This document shows positions 35,194 to 42,798 of a DNA stretch of 64,000 bases, piece after piece. The translations under genes and the position numbers were made by a program. The first letter of the stretch is position 1, and each line of letters starts with the position of its first letter. The notes under the pieces are model-generated. The model was not told the DNA's origin and ran no database searches. It saw only the letters and a list, made by a program, of their open reading frames with translations. The DNA is from G963676655 sp963676655. GTDB lineage: Bacteria > Verrucomicrobiota > Lentisphaeria > Victivallales > Victivallaceae. The stretch covers positions 1,488,001 to 1,552,000 of the forward strand of contig CAXXKX010000003.1 of the NCBI GenBank assembly GCA_963676655.2, written 5' to 3'.

Positions 35194-36327
35194 TCAGGAA
35201 TTTCTGGACAGGACCATGACAGTAATATCATCAAACTGGGCGGCTTCCCCGGCAAAATCGTCAACTTCGGTAATAATTTTTTCGACCAGCTTTTTCGGTT
35301 CCAAACTGCGGGATTTGTCAAGGAGTTTGATCAGTCGTGATTCCTCATACATCTCACATTGCGCGTCAACAGCCTCAGTTATCCCATCGGTATAAATAAA
35401 AATCGAGTCCCCTTTGGCCAGTTCCATTTTCATTCCGTGATACTGATACTCCGGAACTACTCCCAGAATCAAGTCCTCGGGGTTTGACATCCGTTCGATT
35501 TCGCCGTCTTTATGCACTATCAAAGGCGGCTGATGGCCGGCATTGACATAATCAACGGTCCCGGTTTTAATATTCAAACAAGCAAAGAACAAGGTTACAA
35601 ACATGCCGGCATCATTTTCTTCGGAAAGCATATTATTGACATGGGTAATGATCTCGGCAATTGCTTTCACATCAAGAGAATATGATTTCAACAATATTTT
35701 AGTCTGGGCCATAAACAAAGCGGCCGGAACCCCCTTGCCGGAAACATCGCCGACACAGAAGCAAATATGTTCATCGTCCACAAAATAAAAATCGTAGAAA
35801 TCCCCGCTCATTTCCTTGGCCGGTCGCAGCGCGGCAAACAATGAAAGGTCCGGATGCTCGGGAAATTTTGTCGACAGCATACTCAACTGAAGTTGATGTC
35901 CGACATCAAGCTCCTCCTGCATCCGGTTCTTCTGGCGTTCAATTACTCTGTAAGCATTGCGTAGCTCGAGATGAGTCTTGACCCTGGCCAGAACGATAGA
36001 CGGACATATAGGTTTGGTAATATAATCGACCGCTCCGAGTTCAAAACCTTTTTGTTCATCCAGCTCCTGGCCCATGGCTGAAACAAAGATAACGGGAATA
36101 TCTCTAGTCCGGTCGTCACTTTTAAGCCGGCGGCAAACTTCATAACCATCCATTCCCGGCATCATGATATCCAACAAGACCATATCAGGTAGCTGAAGTT
36201 CTATCGCCTTTAAGGCTTGTTCCCCGTTTTTAGCCACCATCATCTTGTAATCATCCCTGAGCAAATCGACCAGGACATTTACATTGAAGCGTTCGTCATC
36301 GACAATTAAGATACGTTGTTGATCCAT
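35194..36327 (-). CDS. Receiver-PP2C phosphatase (RsbU-like response regulator)
   Basis: A 377-residue protein: receiver domain (about 5-125; acidic pair DDE, phospho-acceptor Asp in MVLLDIMMPGMDGYE, Lys in YITKP), a short coiled coil (about 135-160), and a PP2C/SpoIIE-type phosphatase domain with GDFYDFYFVDD, CVGDVSGKG, IYTDGITE and FDDITVMVL metal motifs. It should dephosphorylate Ser/Thr targets such as STAS or anti-sigma antagonists when its receiver is phosphorylated. Last gene of the seven-gene stressosome-phosphorelay operon (12-base gap), hence the probable output. The target is not in the window. Confidence 0.92.
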   Translation of the reverse strand: MDQQRILIVDDERFNVNVLVDLLRDDYKMMVAKNGEQALKAIELQLPDMVLLDIMMPGMDGYEVCRRLKSDDRTRDIPVIFVSAMGQELDEQKGFELGAVDYITKPICPSIVLARVKTHLELRNAYRVIERQKNRMQEELDVGHQLQLSMLSTKFPEHPDLSLFAALRPAKEMSGDFYDFYFVDDEHICFCVGDVSGKGVPAALFMAQTKILLKSYSLDVKAIAEIITHVNNMLSEENDAGMFVTLFFACLNIKTGTVDYVNAGHQPPLIVHKDGEIERMSNPEDLILGVVPEYQYHGMKMELAKGDSIFIYTDGITEAVDAQCEMYEESRLIKLLDKSRSLEPKKLVEKIITEVDDFAGEAAQFDDITVMVLSRNS

Positions 36328-36339
36328 TAGTAAACAACC

Positions 36340-37446
36340 TCACTCATCATCGTGTATAAGAGGCAGTTCAACCAATATTACACCGGAATCGCCAGATATT
36401 TGTGAAGCTGAAATATCGCCCCCAACCAAATTAATTATTTTTTTCGCAACAACCGGCGCCAGGCCGAAAGCGTCCACATCCACGGCATTGTGAACATCCG
36501 CATTAGTTGAAAAGAGTTTTGTCAAGGGCGGATTCGGCCTTAAAAAGCTGTTGAGAGAAATGCGAAGCTCAACCGTTTCATTTGGAGCTATTGAGGCAGT
36601 TCCGCTGAAATCGGTGCCGGCAAGGTTCCCGGCAATCATCATTATTTCATCCAGCAGGATTTGATATACTTCAGGACTGCCTTTCAATTTTAAACCTGAA
36701 GTATCAGCGCTGATATCGGCGTTAAGCCCATACTTGGCACAAAGTTCACTTATTGCCTCCGGCGAGCTGTCAGCCGCAAACATTCTTTCATCTTCCAGAT
36801 TGCATAATATCATGGTGTGGTCCAAAAGCTTCAGCATCCGCTCCCGGCTTACCTTCAATGCATCTATAATTTCTTTTTTATCTTCTGAATCAGGACACAT
36901 ATCAAGAATCAAATCAGAGAGCCCGAGAACCCCATTGGCCGGTGTCCGCATTTCATGGCTGATGATATGAAGAAACTCATTTTTCGCCTGGCCAAGTTCT
37001 TTCAGGCGTTGATGCGCCTCTGCCAGCTCTTTCGTGCGTGCGTCAACCAAATCCTCTAAATGCCTTTTCAAATAATACAAGTTCAAATGGGTTTTAACCC
37101 GTGATTTGACTTCCTCCGGGTCAATCGGCTTGGTAATATAATCAAACGCGCCCAGTTCAAAACCTTTAACTTTATCCAGAGTTTCGTCCATGGCACTGAT
37201 AAAAAGAACCGGAATTTCTTTAAGAGCATCGTTCTGCTTCAAGCGCCGGCAGACTTCGTATCCGTCCATCTCCGGCATCATAATATCCAGCAAAATCAAA
37301 TCCGGATTTTGCAGCGAAGCAGCCTTTAAAGCCTGCTCGCCGTTTTTGGCGACAATCATTTTGTAATTATCTCTGAGCAATTCTACCAGGACGTTGATAT
37401 TAAAACGTTCATCATCAACAACCAGAATTTTTTGTTTTTCAATCAT
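36340..37446 (-). CDS. Receiver-HisKA protein with degenerate ATPase domain
   Basis: A 368-residue protein. The N-terminal receiver (VDDERFNINVL, LILLDIMMPEMDGYE, YITKP) is closely similar to that of the next gene. A dimerisation/phosphoacceptor helix with HIISHEMRTPANGVLGL (His about 160) follows, then an ATPase-like domain. The usual N box and DxGxG loop of HATPase_c are missing; only a remnant FGLAPVVAKKIINLVGGDI resembles the G2 region. It may be a pseudokinase or phosphotransfer protein rather than an active kinase. The start overlaps the preceding stop (ATGA), indicating coupling with the hybrid kinase. Confidence 0.85.
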   Translation of the reverse strand: MIEKQKILVVDDERFNINVLVELLRDNYKMIVAKNGEQALKAASLQNPDLILLDIMMPEMDGYEVCRRLKQNDALKEIPVLFISAMDETLDKVKGFELGAFDYITKPIDPEEVKSRVKTHLNLYYLKRHLEDLVDARTKELAEAHQRLKELGQAKNEFLHIISHEMRTPANGVLGLSDLILDMCPDSEDKKEIIDALKVSRERMLKLLDHTMILCNLEDERMFAADSSPEAISELCAKYGLNADISADTSGLKLKGSPEVYQILLDEIMMIAGNLAGTDFSGTASIAPNETVELRISLNSFLRPNPPLTKLFSTNADVHNAVDVDAFGLAPVVAKKIINLVGGDISASQISGDSGVILVELPLIHDDE

Positions 37447-40181
37447 TTATCACTCCTGACAAGTTCATCTTTAAGTTCACACAATAGTTCTACAGCTTTT
37501 TCAAATTCGAAATCAGCAGTTTCCCGCAATATTTTTTTAGCCTTTCCAGCGTATTTACTTTTTTGCGTAACTGATACCAGATGTTTTGCTTCTTTTTCCG
37601 ACTCCGCATCCATTAAGTTAAGCATAGAAATCAATTCGTCAATAGAAGAAATCATATTTTCTGTATTTATATTGCAATTTTCTTCTTCAGAACCATCCTC
37701 CTCTACTGTTGTCAGGAGGGATGAGTTACGCAATCCATCAATAACAATACGCAGGAAATCTTCCAGTTGTCCCGCACTGTCAGCCAACTTGACCGCATCC
37801 TGGGCCGCCGCATTTTGTTCAACTTCCCGTGCAACATCTGCAAGTTCAACCGCTCCGATGGTTCCGGCGACTCCTTTAATTGTATGCGCGGTACGCTGTG
37901 CCAGTTCAAAATCCCCCCAGGCAATCGCTTCAATAATTATGTTTGTATCTTCACTGTGGTCCGTGACAAAATCGTTAAGAAGTTTGAAGTAAAGCTTTTT
38001 ATTGCCGCGCAAAGGTTTCAGACCGATTTCCATGTCAATTCCCGGTAAGAATACCATAGCATCATCATGGATAGTGTTCGACTCCTGCCTTTCAACCACT
38101 TGCTCCGAGCTTACCGGATCAGATAATTCAACGCTGCCGTGTTTAACTTCCGGCAACCATTTAAGCAGGGTTTGATAAAGACTTTCCGGATCTATCGGTT
38201 TACCGATATGGTCATTCATTCCGGCTGCAAGACATTCGTCATAATCCTTTTTCAGCGCGTTGGCAGTCATTGCAATAATCGGCAAATCAGCGTAGTCTTT
38301 TTTTCCTCTTATGATATTTGTCGCTTCAAAGCCATCCATTTCCGGCATTTGAATATCCATTAGAATCAAATCAAAATTATCTTTTTCAACTAATTCAACA
38401 GCTTCAACCCCGTTATTGGCAATAACAATCTCAATTCCCGCTTCACAAAGGAGGTCTTCGGCAACCTGCTGGTTGATCAAATTATCCTCAGCCAGAAGGA
38501 TTTTGGCGCCAGAAATTTCGTCCGGAGGTTTCAGCGACCATTTGTCTGCCTTGCCCCGGGTCAAAGAAATATCATTATGTTGACCGAAGACTCCCATAAT
38601 ATAGTCCAGCAGGGTTGACGGCGTGAACGGCTTCATCAATACTTCTTCAATATGAATTTTGTTAATCTGCTGTAGAACTTCTTCCCGGCCATAGGCGGTC
38701 ATAATAATTATCGGAGGCGTTTGCTGCAAATTCAGGGTCTGAACTATCGAAGCAGTTTCCAATCCGGACATCCCTGGCATCAACCAGTCCAAAAGAATCA
38801 ACTGGAAAGGCTCCCCGGCGGTATCAGCCTGCTTGACTGCAGCAATAGCCTCACGACCGGACTTGGCGGTGGTAACATCAAAAGAAAATGATGAAAGGGT
38901 TAATTTGAGCATCTGAAGCGTACAGACCAGATCGTCAACAACTAAAACTTTCAACCCTTCGAGGTCTCGCGGTAAAACATCGGTCCTTGTCGTGTCATCA
39001 TCAACCCGGTCAAACTTCGCGTTAAAAGTAAAGGTCGTTCCTTTTCCAACAACACTTTTTACATTGATATTGCCGTGCATCATTTCAATCAACTGTTTAC
39101 TGATGGCCAGGCCAAGTCCCGTTCCGCCATATTTTCTTGTAGTAGATGAATCCGCCTGACTGAATGATTTAAACAATTTGGTGCATTGCGCCTCAGTCAT
39201 CCCGATGCCCGGGTCCTTTACCCGGAATTCAAGCTCGACCTGATCTGCGGTTTGACTTAAGAGTTTAATATGAACTATAATCGCGCCCTTTTCAGTAAAT
39301 TTAACGGCATTGCTTACCAGATTAAGGAGAATCTGTCCAAGACGCAAAGGGTCTCCAACAATGTGACAGGGAACATCAGGATGCATATCAAACATCAACT
39401 CCACACCCTTTTCCTGAGCCTTTACAACCATGATGCTGCTAAGATTGTCCAAACATTCATCAAGATTAAAGGACACCTCTTCAATTTCCAGTTTGCCTGC
39501 TTCAATTTTTGAAAAATCGAGAATATCATTAATAATTCCAAGCAGCGACTTTGACGCACTGTAAACTTTTTCGATATAATCATATTGCCGTTCATTCAGT
39601 TCAGTGTTCAAGCAAAGATGAGAAAGGCCGATAATCGCATTCATCGGCGTCCTTATTTCATGGCTCATGTTAGCCAGGAAATCACTTTTGGACTTAGTTG
39701 CCTGTTCCGCCTCTTTTCTTGCTATGCTGAGTTCCTCATTCTGAGCCATAAGTTCCTTAAACATGCTTTCTCTTGACGGTAGCGCCAGCTTCCGCCTTAC
39801 GTTTTCAAGAACATCTTCGGAAGGAATATCCATATTCCCTGAAAACGCCTTGAATCCACGAACCGAAGTTTCCCCGTTGCGGCTGTCACTAATCAGAAAT
39901 ACATCAAAAGAGTTGGCGCCGTTCGGCACCGGAGTCACTTTCTCGCCATAATTGAATTTAAAATCAAGCCCGTTCCGGCCTTGTTCCTGAGTAATGCTCA
40001 CCACTACCGTTACTCCGTTACGGCAATGGCAGCCAATTCGGGCAAGCTCGGAAAAGAAAATAGACAATCTTGATGAATTAATATCGCTGTAGCCAAGAGT
40101 TCTGGTAAGTTCGTAAACCTTGGCCCGGCTGTCAATTAAATCTTCAAGCCGCTTAATCTTTAATGTTCCAAGACTGATCAT
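37443..40181 (-). CDS. Hybrid histidine kinase with RsbT-like N-terminal domain
   Basis: A 912-residue cytoplasmic hybrid kinase. Residues about 1-120 resemble an anti-sigma/RsbT ATPase domain (SRAKVYELTRTLGY...FFSELARIG) in which the N-box Asn is lost. HisKA with SHEIRTP follows (His174), then HATPase_c, two receiver domains (LVVDDLVC...ILLDWLMPGMSG; LAEDNLINQ...ILMDIQMPEMDG) and an Hpt domain (AHTIKGVAGTIG). No transmembrane helix. The start lies at an ATGA junction with the rsbX-like gene and has GGAG upstream; the longer frame begins inside that gene. The RsbT-like start could let it dock with stressosome partners. Its C-terminal 740 residues are strongly similar to the giant kinase. Confidence 0.92.
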   Translation of the reverse strand: MISLGTLKIKRLEDLIDSRAKVYELTRTLGYSDINSSRLSIFFSELARIGCHCRNGVTVVVSITQEQGRNGLDFKFNYGEKVTPVPNGANSFDVFLISDSRNGETSVRGFKAFSGNMDIPSEDVLENVRRKLALPSRESMFKELMAQNEELSIARKEAEQATKSKSDFLANMSHEIRTPMNAIIGLSHLCLNTELNERQYDYIEKVYSASKSLLGIINDILDFSKIEAGKLEIEEVSFNLDECLDNLSSIMVVKAQEKGVELMFDMHPDVPCHIVGDPLRLGQILLNLVSNAVKFTEKGAIIVHIKLLSQTADQVELEFRVKDPGIGMTEAQCTKLFKSFSQADSSTTRKYGGTGLGLAISKQLIEMMHGNINVKSVVGKGTTFTFNAKFDRVDDDTTRTDVLPRDLEGLKVLVVDDLVCTLQMLKLTLSSFSFDVTTAKSGREAIAAVKQADTAGEPFQLILLDWLMPGMSGLETASIVQTLNLQQTPPIIIMTAYGREEVLQQINKIHIEEVLMKPFTPSTLLDYIMGVFGQHNDISLTRGKADKWSLKPPDEISGAKILLAEDNLINQQVAEDLLCEAGIEIVIANNGVEAVELVEKDNFDLILMDIQMPEMDGFEATNIIRGKKDYADLPIIAMTANALKKDYDECLAAGMNDHIGKPIDPESLYQTLLKWLPEVKHGSVELSDPVSSEQVVERQESNTIHDDAMVFLPGIDMEIGLKPLRGNKKLYFKLLNDFVTDHSEDTNIIIEAIAWGDFELAQRTAHTIKGVAGTIGAVELADVAREVEQNAAAQDAVKLADSAGQLEDFLRIVIDGLRNSSLLTTVEEDGSEEENCNINTENMISSIDELISMLNLMDAESEKEAKHLVSVTQKSKYAGKAKKILRETADFEFEKAVELLCELKDELVRSDK

Positions 40182-40840
40182 ACTCCATACCTCATAACAA
40201 TACACGAAGCATCATCGTTTTCTTTACCAAGCTGATTAATAAATCCTGAACAAATATCTTTCGCGCAGCCTTGCAGCAGCAACGGGTATTCGTCAAGGGA
40301 AAAGCTCTCTTTGACCCCGTCAGAAGTCATAACAAGGATATCTCCGGAAACCAGCTTGATCTGCTGTTCTTTTACAGAAGAAACCATATAACCAATTATT
40401 CCGCCCTTGAAAATCAGTCTTGCAGATTGATTTCCCATAATCCTGACATTGATATTCCCGATACCGGTACAGCAAAGCAGCCCGGTATCAACTTGCAGAC
40501 GACAAATAGCCGCAACTGCCCCCCTCGCGCCCCTGCTCTTCAAATGTTCATGTAATCCGGTCATTATATCCACCAGTGATTTTTCACTGTTGTCCTTTAC
40601 ATAAGCTTTTGCAATCACTGCGACATCGTGCGCAACTTTGCCGTGACCCAGAACATCTATCAATGCAAAACAACAGGTATTGTCATTTTTAATTAAGACG
40701 GCACAATCTCCGCATTCATCATCAGCACCGGTCACGGCCCGCTCAATTGCATAATAATCGATTTTACGCAACTTTAGTTTTCCATTTTCTGGCAACAGCC
40801 CTGGTGCCATGGTCCTTTGCGGAATAGATATCGAATTCAT
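40178..40840 (-). CDS. RsbX-like PP2C phosphatase
   Basis: A 220-residue single-domain PP2C/SpoIIE-type phosphatase without receiver: CFALIDVLGHG, LVMTSDGVKES and NDDASCIVMR carry the metal-binding aspartates. In B. subtilis, RsbX removes phosphates from RsbS and RsbR to reset the stressosome; the same role is inferred here from position after rsbT. The ATG at 40840 (AAGGAT site) gives a 77-base overlap with rsbT, unusually long; an internal start at 40810 would shorten it. Translation of the next gene is coupled via ATGA. Confidence 0.85.
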   Translation of the reverse strand: MNSISIPQRTMAPGLLPENGKLKLRKIDYYAIERAVTGADDECGDCAVLIKNDNTCCFALIDVLGHGKVAHDVAVIAKAYVKDNSEKSLVDIMTGLHEHLKSRGARGAVAAICRLQVDTGLLCCTGIGNINVRIMGNQSARLIFKGGIIGYMVSSVKEQQIKLVSGDILVMTSDGVKESFSLDEYPLLLQGCAKDICSGFINQLGKENDDASCIVMRYGV

Positions 40841-41186
40841 CCATTATCCTTTTAACACTTGAAAGCCCCATACCCAGACCGCCGCCGGTGCTGAAATTTT
40901 CGACCATTGCCTGTTCAATATCGGCAATCCCCGGCCCACTATCTTCAACATCAGCTTCAAATCCGTCACGACAACCATCTTTAATATGTTTTAAAATCAC
41001 AACCCCGTTACCGGCGTGACGTATAACGTTGGTCGACAATTCAGATACGGCAGTCGCAATCAAAGTCTGGGCCACTTTATCGAATCCTATTTGCGCCGTC
41101 ATATGCCTTACGGTATAAACAACCCGCATATTATCCGATGATTCGCTTAACGGGATATTAATCTCTTCAATAATTTCATTCATCAT
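40764..41186 (-). CDS. rsbT: RsbT-like anti-sigma-type serine kinase
   Basis: A 140-residue Ser/Thr kinase of the RsbT/RsbW GHKL family: N box AVSELSTNVIRHA, G1 loop DSGPGI and G2 loop GGGLGMGLSSVKRIMDEF are all intact. RsbT phosphorylates RsbS and RsbR in the stressosome and is released on stress to switch on a PP2C partner. Starts at an ATGATGA overlap with rsbS; overlaps the rsbX-like gene by 77 bases. Confidence 0.92.
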   Translation of the reverse strand: MMNEIIEEINIPLSESSDNMRVVYTVRHMTAQIGFDKVAQTLIATAVSELSTNVIRHAGNGVVILKHIKDGCRDGFEADVEDSGPGIADIEQAMVENFSTGGGLGMGLSSVKRIMDEFDIYSAKDHGTRAVARKWKTKVA

Positions 41187-41527
41187 AAATTATTCCGCTT
41201 TTCAATAAGAGCGATTCCGTCTTCCATTGATACTGCCGTACAGATATCATCAAGATCGACATCAAGATCAACTAACGCCGCAGCCACGCCGGCCTGGATT
41301 CCCACTAAAACAACGCTAACTCCCATTGTCGAGATCATTTGCGCGATTTTTTTCAGTTTTGAAAAATTATATGAGTCCAGCACCATGACGGTTGAAAAGT
41401 CAATAACCGCATTTCTGATTGAATCGGATGCGATTTTTTTCAAAATTTCATTACCCAGTTTTTGCACATAATCTTCGTTTACATTCGCATCCAGCGATAC
41501 AAACAGGGTGTTATCAACTTCATGCAT
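41183..41527 (-). CDS. rsbS: RsbS-like stressosome scaffold (STAS)
   Basis: A 114-residue STAS-domain protein that forms the stressosome core with RsbR. The phosphorylation site equivalent to Ser59 of B. subtilis RsbS is the Ser of VLDSYNF (Ser52 from the chosen ATG). The GIQAGVAAALVDLDVDL segment matches the GIQPAVAVTLIELGI region of RsbS. The start could also be a TTG two codons upstream (41533); neither has a good ribosome-binding site, but the gap to rsbR is short. Four-base overlap with rsbT. Confidence 0.92.
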   Translation of the reverse strand: MHEVDNTLFVSLDANVNEDYVQKLGNEILKKIASDSIRNAVIDFSTVMVLDSYNFSKLKKIAQMISTMGVSVVLVGIQAGVAAALVDLDVDLDDICTAVSMEDGIALIEKRNNL

Positions 41528-41550
41528 ATCCAATAACCCGCATTATCTTA

Positions 41551-42342
41551 TCAAGCTTTTTCAGTAACCTGCAAATTGAGAATATCGAACGCGTCTGAAA
41601 GCGCGTCTTTCAAGGTCGAATTAGTTGTGACATCTCCCAGATTAATCCCCAACTCGACCAATGACTGAGCGACCGCCGGAGATATTCCGGACAAGATGCA
41701 CCGGCAGCCCATGAGCCTGGTCGCTTTAGCAATCTTGATAAGATGGTTAGCAACAGCCGTATCAACCGCGGCAACCCCCTGGATATCCAGAATTATTACT
41801 TTGGATGAAGTTTCCGCAATTTTTGTCAGCATCGTATCCATCATTTGCTGAGCTCGTAATGAGTCAACAACCCCGACGACCGGAAGGATTACAACCCGAT
41901 CCCACAATCTGATAGCCGGAGTCGAAATTTCGGCAATCGTTCTACTCTGCTCTTTGAGTCTTCGTTCCTTTTCAACCCTTTCAGTGATATCCAGAATAAA
42001 TTCCACGCCGCCGACAATATTACCATCTTTATCATTCAGCGGAGCTGCTGTATATTCAACAGGAACGGATTGGCCGTTTATCTGGGCATCATTACGTTCG
42101 GAATAAGTCAATCCGTCAACCATAACCTTTTTCATCAGGCATTCTTCAGTGTTACAATGCCTTGAATTAAATAAATCGTAACATTTGCTGCCTTTAGCCT
42201 CTTCGAACGATTTGCCTACCATGTCAAGGCCTTTTTTATTCAGGAAGATGACATTATAATCGGTGTCAATCGCCATGACCGGGGCTGGAATTTGTTGAAG
42301 AACGCACATGCACATTTCGCCGTCAAACTGTTTTTTAGTCAT
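41551..42342 (-). CDS. rsbR: RsbR-like stressosome sensor (PAS-STAS)
   Basis: A 263-residue protein: PAS domain (about 12-122) followed by a linker helix and a STAS domain (about 150-258). The threonine equivalent to Thr171 of B. subtilis RsbR is Thr195 in GVAAVDTAVANHL; the second site seems to be Ser227 in AVAQSLVELG. The PAS carries Cys54, Cys63 and Cys68 (KCYDLFNSRHCNTEEC), a pattern of heme- or redox-sensing PAS domains rather than the globin-like domain of B. subtilis RsbR. Strong GGGAGGTTATC ribosome-binding site. First gene of the operon. Confidence 0.92.
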   Translation of the reverse strand: MTKKQFDGEMCMCVLQQIPAPVMAIDTDYNVIFLNKKGLDMVGKSFEEAKGSKCYDLFNSRHCNTEECLMKKVMVDGLTYSERNDAQINGQSVPVEYTAAPLNDKDGNIVGGVEFILDITERVEKERRLKEQSRTIAEISTPAIRLWDRVVILPVVGVVDSLRAQQMMDTMLTKIAETSSKVIILDIQGVAAVDTAVANHLIKIAKATRLMGCRCILSGISPAVAQSLVELGINLGDVTTNSTLKDALSDAFDILNLQVTEKA

Positions 42343-42798
42343 GATAACCTCCCTTTTTTAACCTTAAAACTTCAGATCTCTAGCCGGCAGAGCACTAAAC
42401 AGTCCCTGAAATGCAGGGAACTTATGCTGTATAAGAATGGATTTTGCAAAAAACAAGGCATTTGCAAACATTTAATATCATATATCAGGTCCTCCTTGTT
42501 TGTTATATCGAGAAACTTATACGAACAATTCAAGCTCGCAAATATTTCTAAAAATCCAAATAATGGTATGAAATGAATAACTAAATAATTATCATGCAAA
42601 AAAACTGTCATTAACTAATTTAAGTGTTCGCGGTGAATATGTCAATTCCCTGAGTTTTATTTACTGAACTTTTATTTCATATTATTAACATGAACTCTCC
42701 TGATACTAATCAAAGCAACCGCAACATATCACACACTGACAATAACATAACAAGTAAATTAAAGTCTTGATCTTCCACCCATTATCTTATTCGCAAAT
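42343..42798. other. Gene-free region between giant kinase and rsbR
   Basis: 456 bases with no supported gene. It contains the possible rsbR promoter listed separately, leaving a leader of about 270 bases. A small hairpin CCCTG-AAATG-CAGGG (about 42403) lies within that leader. No terminator after the giant kinase gene was recognised. Confidence 0.4.
42617..42645 (-). promoter_or_regulatory. Possible promoter of the stressosome operon
   Basis: On the minus strand TTGACA (42645-42640, perfect consensus) and TAAATT (42622-42617) are spaced 17 bases apart. If used, the leader before rsbR is about 270 bases, unusually long. The -10 box matches consensus only at four of six positions. Confidence 0.35.
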
